From contig NZ_CP016283.1 of the NCBI RefSeq assembly GCF_001679725.1, positions 53,793 through 117,792 on the forward strand: 64,000 bases of DNA, given 5' to 3'. Below the pieces are notes generated by a model, which ran no database searches, had not been told where the DNA came from, and was given only the letters and a program-made list of their open reading frames with translations. Positions within the stretch are counted from its first letter, which is position 1. Each line of letters opens with the position of its first letter. This DNA is from Cryobacterium arcticum (GTDB lineage Bacteria > Actinomycetota > Actinomycetes > Actinomycetales > Microbacteriaceae). Of the stretch, positions 1 through 8,263 are shown piece after piece. A program made the position numbers and the translations under genes.

Positions 1-1
1 G

Positions 2-1228
2 GATTACGGCATGGACTACTTCATCGCCACGGTCATCCTGGCGGGGGTGCTACAGGTGATTCTCGGAGTGCTGGGCGTGGCCAAGCTGATGCGGTTCATC
101 CCGCGCAGCGTCATGGTCGGCTTCGTCAACTCGTTGGCCATCCTGATCTTCATCGCCCAGCTGCCGCAGCTGCTCGGCGTGCCGTTCATGGTCTACCCGC
201 TCGTGGCGATCGGCATCATCATCATGGTCGTGATGCCCCGGTTCACCAAGATCGTGCCGGCGCCGCTGGTGGCCATCGTGCTGCTCACCATCGCCACGGT
301 CACCATCGCCATCAACGTGCCCACTGTGGGCGACCAAGGTGAGCTGCCCAAGAGCCTGCCCGAGTTATTCATTCCGAACGTCCCGCTGAACTGGGAAACC
401 CTGTCAATCATCGCCCCCTACGCCTTCGCCATGGCCATGGTCGGCATCCTCGAATCACTGATGACCGCCAAGCTCGTCGACGAGGTCACCGACACCCACT
501 CCAACAAGACCCGCGAAACCTGGGGCCAGGGAGCGGCCAACATGCTCTCCGGCTTCTTCGGCGGCATGGGCGGCTGCGCCATGATCGGCCAGACCATGAT
601 CAACGTCAAGGCCTCTGGCGCCCGCACCCGAATCTCCACCTTCCTCGCCGGTGTGTTCCTGCTGATCCTCGTCGTCGCCCTCGGCGACCTGGTCGCGATC
701 ATCCCCATGGCGGCGCTGGTGGCCGTGATGATCATCGTGTCGGTGCTCACCTTCGACTGGCACAGCATCCGCCCCTCGACCCTCAAGCGGATGCCCAAGA
801 GCGAGACCACCGTCATGCTCTCCACCGTCGTGGTGGTCGTCATAACCCACAACCTCGCCATCGGCGTGATCGTGGGCGTACTCGTGGCCATGGTCGCGTT
901 TGCCCGCCGGGTGGCGCACCTCGTCAACGTGGAGCGAACCCTCTCCACCGAGGACACCGTGCCCACGGCCCGGTACACCGTGACCGGGGCGCTGTTCTTC
1001 GCCTCGAGCAACGACCTCACCACCCAGTTCGAGTACGCCGACGACCCCGACCGGGTGGTCATCGATATGTCCGCCTCGCACATCTGGGATGCCTCCACCG
1101 TGGCCGCGCTAGACGCGATCACGAACAAGTACGAACGCCACGGCAAGCGCGCCGTGATCATCGGCCTGAACGAAGCCAGCACCGACATCCACGCCCGCCT
1201 CGCCGGCAATCTCGGCGGCGGCCACTAG
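2..1228 (+). CDS. SulP family anion transporter (5' truncated)
   Basis: Integral membrane permease of the SLC26/SulP family, moving sulfate, bicarbonate or a related anion. The reading frame is open to the window edge (codons for D-Y-G precede the first Met at 11), so the N-terminus is missing. Many hydrophobic segments are followed by a C-terminal soluble domain of about 100 residues. That domain (from YTVTGALFF, with VIDMSASHIWDASTVAALD) is a typical STAS domain. The STRV-type signature of the family is not visible in the part present. The gene ends 349 bp before the next gene and is not obviously linked to the plasmid genes that follow. Substrate cannot be read from the sequence. Confidence 0.93.
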   Translation, partial: DYGMDYFIATVILAGVLQVILGVLGVAKLMRFIPRSVMVGFVNSLAILIFIAQLPQLLGVPFMVYPLVAIGIIIMVVMPRFTKIVPAPLVAIVLLTIATVTIAINVPTVGDQGELPKSLPELFIPNVPLNWETLSIIAPYAFAMAMVGILESLMTAKLVDEVTDTHSNKTRETWGQGAANMLSGFFGGMGGCAMIGQTMINVKASGARTRISTFLAGVFLLILVVALGDLVAIIPMAALVAVMIIVSVLTFDWHSIRPSTLKRMPKSETTVMLSTVVVVVITHNLAIGVIVGVLVAMVAFARRVAHLVNVERTLSTEDTVPTARYTVTGALFFASSNDLTTQFEYADDPDRVVIDMSASHIWDASTVAALDAITNKYERHGKRAVIIGLNEASTDIHARLAGNLGGGH

Positions 1229-1516
1229 CTCCGTTGTTGCAAGATCAGCCCGCTCCGTCACACGTCGCCCAGGCTTGTGCAGACGAGTGTGAGGATTCGT
1301 GCAGCCGAGCGTGAAAAGCGACAGCGAGGAAGGCTGTCCAACAATCCGAATGCAACCCCATTCTGACGGCATGAGTATCAGTCGTTGACGTCTAGTTGGG
1401 GTGTACTCCAAATAGGCACATTCTGATCCCGGGCAACACTTTCATTCCGGCGATGAGTTTCGAGCACTACGCCAAGGCGGAAACCCTTGGGAGCAAACTC
1501 GCAATCCCGACCTGCT

Positions 1517-1534
1517 CGATAACGATCGTTATCG
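1517..1534. repeat. 18-bp perfect palindrome
   Basis: CGATAACGATCGTTATCG is perfectly self-complementary and lies 3 bp before a second, longer palindrome. Its length and AT-rich core fit a dimeric-repressor operator. No regulator gene is adjacent. Confidence 0.6.
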
Positions 1535-1537
1535 GTG

Positions 1538-1565
1538 GGACGCGACGACCTAGGTCGTCGCGTCC
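1538..1565. repeat. 28-bp perfect palindrome
   Basis: Two 14-base arms (left arm GGACGCGACGACCT) are exact reverse complements with no spacer, centred at 1551/1552. It lies 11 bp beyond the stop of the leftward 355-aa gene. It could serve as a terminator hairpin, but it lacks a T-run. A recombination or cruciform site is the alternative. Confidence 0.65.
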
Positions 1566-1576
1566 ATCCGTGCGGG

Positions 1577-2644
1577 CTACCTAAGAGGTTCTGGACCTGC
1601 GATAGCTGGATTTCGCGACGTCGACGGGGGCTGAGCCGGTCGTTGGAAGCTGGCGCCGAGATGGCCTGTTTCGGCTTTGAACTCGGGCGATCGGCTTGCG
1701 TACTCGACGTGACCGACGAGGTTCGGATGCGAGCTGGTCCATGAGATTGCTCCCCGGCGCCGGCTATGCACTTTTTTGAGAAACCAGTCCACGTCGACCC
1801 CTGTGTGACTAAAGGCCACCCGCGCGACCGCATCGGCAAGGTCGAATACGACCAGGCCGACACCCACCACAAGGTCGATCACCGTGCCCGGAGCCTCCGT
1901 CTCTACCGTCGGCACGATGCTCGACAGCATCCAGCCGCGGCTGTGGGTGACACCTGAGCCCAGCTCCCACTGCCACGAGCTTCCCGGTACGTATTTTTTG
2001 AAAGCGTCGGTGGCGTTGAACTTGATGTTTTCGCGCTGTCCGTCGAGAGTCACAGCTGCCGTCAGCGTTGGCCGGCGGGTGTCGGGGGTCAGCTCGAATC
2101 CGCCTTTGGCCAGTCTTCGTTGCAGCTCGAGGATGGAGGCCTTGATTCGGACCGCTTCTTCGACGGCGTGCGAGCCGAACGAGTCGGCCGCTGCGAGATT
2201 CCCCTCGATACTCTCGATCTGATAGGCCGCCATGCGGGCGAGGCTCCGAGCCGGCGGGACCTCTGCGTCCATGATGTAGCAAAGCCGCATCACCGCTTCG
2301 CCCAGGGCACGCTGCAGAACGAAGAGTGACGTCCGCAGTTCACCGTTCGCATCCAACGCCAGCGCGAGCCCCGTGGTCAAATCGCGACACGAGCGCAGCA
2401 GTCGCTCGACAGTCTCCATGTTGGTGCCGAATATCGCTCCGCGCAGGAAATCCCTGTGGGGGTGGGCCAGCATCCATTCGTCGAGTCGTGCAACGCCGGA
2501 TCCATCGTTGCGCGCAGCGCCGGCGGTCAGGGCTTGATCGAGAAGTTCTTCTGCATCGGCAAGCGTTCTCCGGAGGTGCCTAGCGATATACACTCCCGGA
2601 CCGAAGTCTGTTCCGTTGTCTGGCATACGAGCAGTGTGCAGCAT
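1577..2644 (-). CDS. Hypothetical protein, mostly helical
   Basis: A 355-residue protein I do not recognise. Residues 20-190 look helical and soluble (DAEELLDQALTAG, RLLRSCRDLTTGLALALD, EEAVRIKASILELQRRL). The last 70 residues are basic and probably disordered. There is no signal peptide, clear membrane segment or catalytic motif. It is divergent from the restriction-modification genes, and its start region overlaps the longest possible upstream extension of the methyltransferase frame. The position suggests accessory or defence cargo, but no function is visible. The alternative start at Met7 (2626) is equally possible. Confidence 0.75.
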   Translation of the reverse strand: MLHTARMPDNGTDFGPGVYIARHLRRTLADAEELLDQALTAGAARNDGSGVARLDEWMLAHPHRDFLRGAIFGTNMETVERLLRSCRDLTTGLALALDANGELRTSLFVLQRALGEAVMRLCYIMDAEVPPARSLARMAAYQIESIEGNLAAADSFGSHAVEEAVRIKASILELQRRLAKGGFELTPDTRRPTLTAAVTLDGQRENIKFNATDAFKKYVPGSSWQWELGSGVTHSRGWMLSSIVPTVETEAPGTVIDLVVGVGLVVFDLADAVARVAFSHTGVDVDWFLKKVHSRRRGAISWTSSHPNLVGHVEYASRSPEFKAETGHLGASFQRPAQPPSTSRNPAIAGPEPLR

Positions 2645-2768
2645 CCCCGCGCAGTGGGAGGCCTATGTGGGCCCAAGGGCCCGCGCGGGGCGGTCGGTGC
2701 GACTGCTTTCTAACGATCGCTTTAGGACGCGGTGCGCGGGGGTCTGTGGTGCAGGGCAAGATGGACTT

Positions 2769-4427
2769 GTGAACAATGCCGCGCGGGACCCCCTCGATAC
2801 AGGGGCACTTCGTAAGGCGCGGGGTGCGTTCTTCACCCCCCCAGAAATTGCCTCTTTCGTCGCAGATTGGGCCATCCGCACCGCTGATGACGCGGTGTTG
2901 GAACCGTCCGCTGGGGACGCGGAATTTCTAGTGCACTCAGTCGCACGACTGCAGGAGCTTGGGGCAGTGTCACCGCACGTTCACGGCGTGGAACTTCACC
3001 AGTGGAGCGCCGATGCCGGGTCTGAGCGCGTTAGGAATGCTGGCGGCAACGTCGAGATGGCGGTCGGTGACTTCTTCGACACTCCGGCAGCTGGTCGCTA
3101 CTCAGCCGTGGTGGGAAACCCGCCATACATCCGTTTTCAGGACTTTGCGGGCGACTCCCGCGCAAAAGCGCGCGCTGCTGCGCTCCGCGGCGGAGTCGCG
3201 CTGTCTGGCCTTGCGTCGTCATGGGCCGCGTTTACCGTTCACGGTGCGCTGAGCCTCCAACCGGGTGGGCGTCTCGGTTTCGTCCTACCGGCGGAACTAC
3301 TACACGCGAACTACGCCGCACCTGTACGGCGGTTCTTGTTCGAAAACTTTTCCCAGGTTGACCTTGTCCTATTCGAAGAGCGCGTATTTGCGGAGGCAGA
3401 GACGGAGGCGCTGCTGCTGCTAGCTGACGGCTACGGCGGTTCCACCAACCACGCTCGCATCAGACAAGTGACCGACGCGGGCGCGCTGACAATAGATATG
3501 CCAGATGCCGCGAAATGGACTCCGACTGATCCGGCAGCAAAGTGGTCCGCATCTACGGTTAGCCCGGAAGCCGCCGGCATCTACGCCAAGTTGATTCTCG
3601 GTGGAACCTTTACGGCACTCAAAACTTGGGGTGAGACGACACTCGGCATGGTTACCGGGAACAACAAGTACTTCGCCCTCAGCCCCAGTCGGGTGGCGGA
3701 GCTCGGTCTGCTTTCTAGCGATGTGCTCCGTCTCTCTCCTCCCGGATCGAGCCATCTTCGTGGGCTCGAGTTCTCGACTCGTGCACATAACGAACTTGGA
3801 AGCGCCGGAAAGCGGACGATGCTGTTCCGTCCGGCGAGCGACCCGTCTGACGCAGCCCTGGCATATATCGCCCAAGGCGAGGTCGATTCGGTGCAGACCG
3901 CCTACAAGTGCCGTGTGCGGAAAGACTGGTGGCGCGTCCCCCTAGTCGCCAAGGCCGACATGCTGCTGACGTACATGAACGCAGACACTCCACGGCTCAC
4001 CACCAACAGCGCTGGCGCGTTACACCTCAATTCTGTTCACGGGATCTACCTCACACCCGAACACAGAAAAGTCGGGCGCGAGCTGTTGCCCGTCGCGGCC
4101 CTGAACTCTGTCACCATGCTCGGGGCCGAATTCACGGGCCGCGCATATGGCGGCGGCATGTTGAAGATCGAGCCTGGCGAGGCTGACCTCTGGGCTCTCC
4201 CTTCCCCGGCCGTCGTCGCAGCAGCGCGCGAAGAACTGCTCGCGATCCGGCCACAGGTCGCCGGGAAGCTTCGCAACGGCAACGTGCTTGAGGCGGCGAA
4301 ACTCGTCGATGACGTTCTCCTCGTCCGAGCGCTTGGAATGCGCCGACCCGAGGTCGCCGAAATTCGCGCGGCCCGCGCTGCCCTCGCGGGACGCCGAGAA
4401 TCTAGGAGCCGACGTGCCAACAGTTGA
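2769..4427 (+). CDS. N6-adenine DNA methyltransferase (Eco57I-like)
   Basis: Modification subunit of a restriction-modification system. It transfers a methyl group from S-adenosylmethionine to N6 of adenine. Seen directly: an N-terminal ARGAFFTPP segment (residues 17-25) typical of Eco57I/HsdM-type enzymes; SAM-binding motif I LEPSAGDAEFL (44-54); and catalytic motif IV NPPY (117-120). The remaining ~400 residues should contain the target-recognition part. I chose the GTG at 2769 because it gives the usual short lead to ARGAFFTPP. The frame is open back to an ATG at 2616, but that stretch is basic, not conserved-looking and overlaps the divergent gene. The stop overlaps the start of the next gene by 14 bp, so the two are co-translated. 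Confidence 0.9.
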   Translation: MNNAARDPLDTGALRKARGAFFTPPEIASFVADWAIRTADDAVLEPSAGDAEFLVHSVARLQELGAVSPHVHGVELHQWSADAGSERVRNAGGNVEMAVGDFFDTPAAGRYSAVVGNPPYIRFQDFAGDSRAKARAAALRGGVALSGLASSWAAFTVHGALSLQPGGRLGFVLPAELLHANYAAPVRRFLFENFSQVDLVLFEERVFAEAETEALLLLADGYGGSTNHARIRQVTDAGALTIDMPDAAKWTPTDPAAKWSASTVSPEAAGIYAKLILGGTFTALKTWGETTLGMVTGNNKYFALSPSRVAELGLLSSDVLRLSPPGSSHLRGLEFSTRAHNELGSAGKRTMLFRPASDPSDAALAYIAQGEVDSVQTAYKCRVRKDWWRVPLVAKADMLLTYMNADTPRLTTNSAGALHLNSVHGIYLTPEHRKVGRELLPVAALNSVTMLGAEFTGRAYGGGMLKIEPGEADLWALPSPAVVAAAREELLAIRPQVAGKLRNGNVLEAAKLVDDVLLVRALGMRRPEVAEIRAARAALAGRRESRSRRANS

Positions 4428-5145
4428 CGAACGACTCGTCGCCGCAATTCGTTCTTGTGGATCAAAGCCGGGGAACGATGCCCCTCAGGCGACGAAGAAA
4501 AACTACAACGAGAAATTGTCGGCGGCCGTTGCACTGGCGGTCTCCTCCGAACTCCGCGCACGCGGCATGGACGGCTCACGACCGACTGGGCCCGGCGAGG
4601 CGGGAGCCAGCGGCGCGGAGCGGCGCCTGGCAGGCGGCATCGGGGCCAAAAAGGTTGACGTCACCTGGGCGACGGAAGAATCCGGACTCATCCTCGCTGT
4701 CAGTGTAAAAACAATCCTGTTCCGCGACGGGAAGACGCAGAACTTCCAAAAGAACCTCACCAACCGACGTGCTGATCTGCTCAATGAGGCAGTCACGCTG
4801 CACCGCCGCTTTCCATATGCGGTGCTCGCCGCACTACTCATCTTCGATGTCGGTGCCGAAACCGATGGCACCGGAAGACGGAAGTCCACATTTTTAAACG
4901 CGGGCCCACGCTTGAGGCTCTTCACCGGTAGGCAGGATCCCGCAGGACGGGACGAGCAATACGAGAAGTTTTACGTGCTCCTCGCCGACCTCAACGACAC
5001 ACTTCCGTCGATCCGAGCATTCGAGGCAAATGACCTCGCTACCGAGGTCAGTTTGACTGAGGCCTTCGACACGCTGGTAGCTCTCATCGGGGAACGCAAC
5101 TTCGACCTCTATGAAGGACTCGACGGTCACGTCACAAAGACTTGA
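4414..5145 (+). CDS. Putative type II restriction endonuclease
   Basis: Partner of the upstream methyltransferase, expected to cut the same DNA sequence when unmethylated. The protein is 243 residues from the GTG at 4414, which overlaps the methyltransferase stop. An upstream ATG at 4288 would lie inside that gene and is unlikely. The core KKVDVTWATEESGLILAVSVKT (residues 79-100) has the hydrophobic-Asp ... x-x-Lys spacing of a PD-(D/E)xK nuclease, with Ser97-Val98-Lys99 where Glu-x-Lys is usual. The preceding KKNYNEKLS segment and the following QKNLTNRRADLL fit the same family. Assignment rests on the motif and the operon. The recognition sequence is unknown. Confidence 0.7.
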   Translation: MPTVDERLVAAIRSCGSKPGNDAPQATKKNYNEKLSAAVALAVSSELRARGMDGSRPTGPGEAGASGAERRLAGGIGAKKVDVTWATEESGLILAVSVKTILFRDGKTQNFQKNLTNRRADLLNEAVTLHRRFPYAVLAALLIFDVGAETDGTGRRKSTFLNAGPRLRLFTGRQDPAGRDEQYEKFYVLLADLNDTLPSIRAFEANDLATEVSLTEAFDTLVALIGERNFDLYEGLDGHVTKT

Positions 5146-5200
5146 CCATTCACACGTCCACAGCTCGCGTGCACACTGCGGCACGGATAGGTTCCCCAGT

Positions 5201-5326
5201 ATGCGATCGGACTCTCTAGGTGCTCCCCCGAACTGCGAGCGGTGCCTAGCGCCCATGCTGATCGACGGGTCAACGAGCGCACCCTTCTGGCGCTGTCCGA
5301 CCTGTAACCTGGTGCGCCTCGCCTGA
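5201..5326 (+). CDS. Small zinc-ribbon protein (41 aa)
   Basis: A short frame from ATG 5201 encodes MRSDSLGAPPNCERC followed by a CPTC pair near the C-terminus. The CxxC ... CxxC pair (about 20 residues between) is the whole fold of a zinc ribbon. Similar tiny zinc ribbons occur in actinobacterial genomes, function unknown. There is no strong ribosome site. A longer frame starts at 5111, but its upstream part overlaps the nuclease gene and looks random. Confidence 0.5.
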   Translation: MRSDSLGAPPNCERCLAPMLIDGSTSAPFWRCPTCNLVRLA

Positions 5327-5364
5327 CCTCTGGCCGCCGCGTCCAGTGTCGGATAATGGGGGTT

Positions 5365-5520
5365 ATGCATTGGGACTTGGCACACCGTTCACGGGACGCG
5401 AGCGAATCAACGCCGGCCACGGTCGAGGCTCCGGACAGCTGGGCGGCAGTCGAGCAGCTGCGCGCTGTGATCCCGGCCGATCACCTGGTGCTCTACGTGC
5501 GCCGGCACATCAGCCGCTAG
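5365..5520 (+). CDS. Small hypothetical protein (51 aa)
   Basis: A short frame starting MHWDLAHRSRDASES and ending LVLYVRRHISR. It is preceded by a G-rich ribosome-site-like stretch (TGGGGGTT) ending just before the ATG. Composition and third-position GC bias match real genes here. No domain is recognised. It lies 51 bp upstream of the next rightward gene and could share its transcript. Confidence 0.45.
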   Translation: MHWDLAHRSRDASESTPATVEAPDSWAAVEQLRAVIPADHLVLYVRRHISR

Positions 5521-5571
5521 GCGCGCTCGGAGCACATTCCGAAAGATTCGAACCTATGTTCTAATGGGTCT

Positions 5572-6267
5572 ATGGGTTCGGATACTAAGCATCCCGACAC
5601 CCCGCACGTGCAGCGCTCGGTGCGGGCGGACACCCTCGAACAGATCGAGCCGTCATACGCGGCCGAGTTCGTGCCTCGCCCGTTCAGCCTGACCCCCGCC
5701 GAGCTGGGCGGGCTGCCGGCCACCCTGGCCAGCGAACCTACGTCCGTTCGTGCCTGGGTGAGATACCCAGCAATAGCTCGCCACGTCCAAGCCCTGGCCC
5801 TGGCGTGGACTCCGCGCGCCGTGTATGTGGAGTGGGAGGACAGCGGCACTCACCGCGTCTGGGTGTGGGCGCCGGCCGTTGAGCGAGCAGCGCCGGCCCC
5901 GCCCACCGCTCCCCCGCGGCCATCGGTGGACATGCTGAGTGTGCGCTCCGCAGAGCCACTGGTCGAGCTGGTCAAGGCCCGCCTGGCCCGGAGCGGGGCC
6001 GAGTTCGTGACCTCGACGGAGCGGCCTGCGGGCCCCTTCGGCGTGGTCGTGTTCGGGTCCATCGACCAACACCATGTGCGTCTGGAGTTATCGGCCGACC
6101 CGACCACCAATACGTGCGTTGTCCAGCTGTTTGACCTGACCGCGAAGAAGGTTCTGGTCGAGCGTGTTGCAGCTCCGACCTTTCAAGAAGCCATCGAGGC
6201 TTACGCCTGGGCGGAGGCGATCGACGCCCTCACCCTGTCGGGTGAACCTGACCACGAGTTGCCTTGA
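5572..6267 (+). CDS. Hypothetical protein (231 aa)
   Basis: Soluble protein with a central proline/alanine-rich linker (about residues 103-123, APAPPTAPPRPS) separating two small alpha/beta regions. The N-terminal half contains VRAWVRYPAIARHVQALALAWTPRAVYVEW. The C-terminal half contains FGVVVFGSIDQHHVRLELSADPTTNTCVVQLFDL. There is no signal peptide or membrane segment. The two-domain layout suggests a binding or adaptor protein. I do not recognise the family. It is followed by a small leftward membrane-protein gene. Confidence 0.75.
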   Translation: MGSDTKHPDTPHVQRSVRADTLEQIEPSYAAEFVPRPFSLTPAELGGLPATLASEPTSVRAWVRYPAIARHVQALALAWTPRAVYVEWEDSGTHRVWVWAPAVERAAPAPPTAPPRPSVDMLSVRSAEPLVELVKARLARSGAEFVTSTERPAGPFGVVVFGSIDQHHVRLELSADPTTNTCVVQLFDLTAKKVLVERVAAPTFQEAIEAYAWAEAIDALTLSGEPDHELP

Positions 6268-6269
6268 CC

Positions 6270-6392
6270 TCAGAGCCCCAGGACAACGGCGATAACCGCG
6301 ACGATTTGAGGCAGTATCTTCACGAATGCGACTAAGACCAGCGTCCATTCAACCCGCCGGCGGTCCGGCTGGTTCTTCTTCTTTTTTTTCAT
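6270..6392 (-). CDS. Lys-rich-start small membrane protein (40 aa)
   Basis: Reads MKKKKKNQPDRRRVEWTL, then a single hydrophobic segment LVLVAFVKILPQIVAVIAVVLGL ending at the stop. A GAGGGA ribosome site sits about 6 bases before the ATG. The strongly basic N-terminus followed by one membrane helix predicts a small inner-membrane protein with its charged end in the cytoplasm. It is too short for ordinary gene calling. It converges on the 231-aa gene with 2 bp between stops. Function unknown. Confidence 0.55.
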   Translation of the reverse strand: MKKKKKNQPDRRRVEWTLVLVAFVKILPQIVAVIAVVLGL

Positions 6393-6575
6393 CAGGTTCC
6401 CTCGGTATGGCGGAGTGCCACGGCGGCACCCACACCGTCCCTATGCCTCGGCGTCGCAGCCGGCTGGGGATCGGGTGTGGCCACCCGGACCTAGATCACT
6501 ATCGGCAGAATCACTTTCGGCTGAAAATGAGCCGGACTCCTGGCGGATGCCAGCGAGTCGGCTCACAATGGCCCG

Positions 6576-6830
6576 ATGGAGTCGCAACGTCGCGCACATA
6601 GCCCGTGGGCGTCCTCCTGGGGTGAGTTCGCCTACCGGGCCGCTGCGTTCCTGCGCGTCGTCGCCCTCCTGGCCGGCGTCGTGATCACCGGCCTGGTACT
6701 CGTGCACCTGGTGCGCGATGGCTGGGCGCCTTACCTGCTGCAGGCGTGCGGCGAGGCGTTCGTGTTCCTGACTGTCGGGATCCTGCTGCAGCTCGTGGTG
6801 CTCGTGCACAACCGCGCCGCGCGGCCATAG
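6576..6830 (+). CDS. Small two-helix membrane protein (84 aa)
   Basis: Two hydrophobic segments (about residues 25-46, LRVVALLAGVVITGLVLVHLV, and 57-78, GEAFVFLTVGILLQLVVLVH) flank a short loop. The ends are basic. No family is recognised. It converges on the leftward plasmid gene array, with a strong terminator hairpin just downstream at 6849-6882. Confidence 0.65.
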   Translation: MESQRRAHSPWASSWGEFAYRAAAFLRVVALLAGVVITGLVLVHLVRDGWAPYLLQACGEAFVFLTVGILLQLVVLVHNRAARP

Positions 6831-6848
6831 CCGGCGCGGGCAGAGAAA

Positions 6849-6882
6849 CGCCCCCGGCCGGGAGAGAGGGCGGCCGGGGGCG
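6849..6882. terminator. Bidirectional terminator hairpin
   Basis: An 11-bp perfect stem (CGCCCCCGGCC paired with GGCCGGGGGCG) with a 12-base loop. It sits between convergent genes ending at 6830 (+) and 6931 (-). No long T-run, as usual for GC-rich actinobacteria. Confidence 0.75.
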
Positions 6883-6930
6883 TGCTTGTGGGCTCGTGAC
6901 CTGGTGGAACCTGGTCGAATCGAGGATCGG

Positions 6931-7302
6931 TTATTCGGTGGGAGCGGGGCGGTAGCCCTGTCCCCTGATCGCGCCTTGGGCCTTGTCCAGCTCGTCCGCG
7001 AGCTGGTCGGCCAGCTGCGCAGCTCGGGTGAGGTGGTCAGTCGCCGTGGCGATGCTCTGGACGGGATCCCTTCCGTCGTCTTCCTTGACGTCGTACTGGT
7101 CGAGTGAGCGGCCGAGGCCGCTGGCGAGGTGCTGCAGAGCTTCCGGGAGGCGGTGGCCAACCCATTTGAGGTTTCCCAGGACGTCATAGACGAGCGGTGC
7201 CGGCAAGTTGGCCGCATGCGTTACGTCGACGAGCGCCCGGATGGACTCGGCCGCGTCGTCGGCATGCTGGACCGCCGGGGGACGTTCGTCGTCGCTGGTC
7301 AT
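6931..7302 (-). CDS. Hypothetical plasmid protein (123 aa)
   Basis: An acidic, mostly helical soluble protein. The segment DHLTRAAQLADQLADELDKAQGAI has heptad-like spacing and may be a short coiled coil. No domain is recognised. It is last in the leftward unit that begins with leader copy A and runs through the glutaredoxin and SSB genes, so it is probably expressed with them. Confidence 0.75.
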   Translation of the reverse strand: MTSDDERPPAVQHADDAAESIRALVDVTHAANLPAPLVYDVLGNLKWVGHRLPEALQHLASGLGRSLDQYDVKEDDGRDPVQSIATATDHLTRAAQLADQLADELDKAQGAIRGQGYRPAPTE

Positions 7303-7358
7303 GTCTGGTGCTCCTGTCGATCGCGTTAGCGCGGCCGCCGGCTGGCGGCCAGCGGGTG

Positions 7359-7727
7359 TTAGGCCTGGTCGTCGGGCTTGCTGTTGCGGCGGATCTGCGC
7401 CACGGCGCGGCTGAGGTCGGCGCCGATGTAGTCGGCGTCGATGACGCGGCCGTACGTCTTGGATCCTTCGGGGCCCCAGCTGTTGGTGTGCTCTCGTCCG
7501 ACGACGATCACGGCATCTCCCTTGTGGAGGGTGGCCGCTGCGTTCTCGCCCAACTCGAACTTGGCTTCAACGAAGTGAGTCGTTGCATCGACGTGTTCCA
7601 TGTACCTTCCGGCGCGGTACTCCCCCGTGTTCTCGATGACTCGAAATTTCGTGATGTTGAGACTGCCTGCCTTCACTACGTCGACGTCGGCGGCGAGGTT
7701 CCCGGTGATCGTGCGCTGAGTTGACAT
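7359..7727 (-). CDS. ssb: Single-stranded DNA-binding protein
   Basis: OB-fold protein that coats single-stranded DNA during replication, repair or conjugative entry. The start ISTQRTITGNLAADVDVV matches the SSB N-terminal strand, and KGDAVIVVGREHTNSW is the conserved central segment. At 122 residues it is shorter than chromosomal SSB. It lacks the long Gly-rich tail with an acidic DDDIPF-type tip; the end (KPDDQA) is only weakly acidic. That marks it as an accessory plasmid SSB. An AAGGAG ribosome site precedes ATG 7727. It lies between the glutaredoxin gene and the 123-aa gene. Confidence 0.9.
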   Translation of the reverse strand: MSTQRTITGNLAADVDVVKAGSLNITKFRVIENTGEYRAGRYMEHVDATTHFVEAKFELGENAAATLHKGDAVIVVGREHTNSWGPEGSKTYGRVIDADYIGADLSRAVAQIRRNSKPDDQA

Positions 7728-7773
7728 GGGTTCTGCTCCTTCGATTGGTTGTGCGGTTAGGTAGGGGTTCGAG

Positions 7774-8004
7774 CTATTCGGCTAGTGCGGTGATGAGTTC
7801 GGGTTGGAATCCGGACCAGCTGGTGGATGACGTCTCGACGACGGGGGCCTGCAGGTGTCCTAGCGCCCGTATGTGCTCGAGCGCGGCTTCGTCCTTGGAC
7901 AGGTCGACGACCGCGTAGCTGATGCCCTCTTGGTCAAGCTTCATCTTCGTCATTCGACACGGCTGGCACTCTGGCAACGTATAGACGACCACTGACTCAC
8001 TCAT
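7774..8004 (-). CDS. NrdH-like glutaredoxin
   Basis: A 76-residue thioredoxin-fold redox protein: VVVYTLPECQPCRMTKMKLDQ has a CxxC pair (CQPC, residues 13-16), followed by ISYAVVDLS and the cis-Pro region QAPVVET. NrdH proteins pass electrons to class Ib ribonucleotide reductase. A plasmid copy could support nucleotide supply during transfer or replication, which is inference. The longer frame upstream of 8004 runs into leader copy A and is not coding. It is the first gene after leader A, with its start 35 bp from the leader. Confidence 0.85.
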   Translation of the reverse strand: MSESVVVYTLPECQPCRMTKMKLDQEGISYAVVDLSKDEAALEHIRALGHLQAPVVETSSTSWSGFQPELITALAE

Positions 8005-8038
8005 GTCCTTGTCCCTTCCCCACCAACAATTCTTTGTG

Positions 8039-8183
8039 CCTGTCTGGCAAAGGGAATCGATTGAGAGCGGGAGTGCCGTAGTGCAGGGTCGTGGAATACC
8101 GGAGCGAGAGCAGCGAGCGAGGATATGCCGCGAAAGCCTGGAACGGAAGGCGCGGAGCGAACTACGGTGAACGACCAGACAGG
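8039..8183 (-). repeat. Structured leader repeat, copy A
   Basis: First of four related intergenic elements. The ends form a perfect 9-bp stem (CCTGTCTGG at 8039-8047, CCAGACAGG at 8175-8183). The conserved core AATCGATTGAGAGCGGGAG is present near the left end. An inner stem pairs TCGTGG (8089-8094) with CCGCGA (8128-8133) through one G-T wobble. A local hairpin TGCC...GGCA overlaps the left outer arm and would compete with the outer stem. The central loop differs most from the other copies. It lies directly upstream of the leftward glutaredoxin-SSB unit. Confidence 0.8.
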
Positions 8184-8263
8184 TGCAAGCATCACAGGCT
8201 CTACAGTGCCGCGCAGCGGCTCCCCTGGGTGCCGGCCTCCGTGCCGGTGACCGTCGTGCATGG

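Larger units (their letters stand above)
1229..1576. other. Non-coding stretch with palindromes
   Basis: About 350 bp between the SulP stop and the 3' end of the leftward 355-aa gene. Short open frames cross it but none has a convincing ribosome site or protein-like composition. The notable content is the pair of perfect palindromes at 1517-1565, listed separately. This is a plausible junction between chromosomal-type and mobile DNA, but no integrase or tRNA end is visible. Confidence 0.5.
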
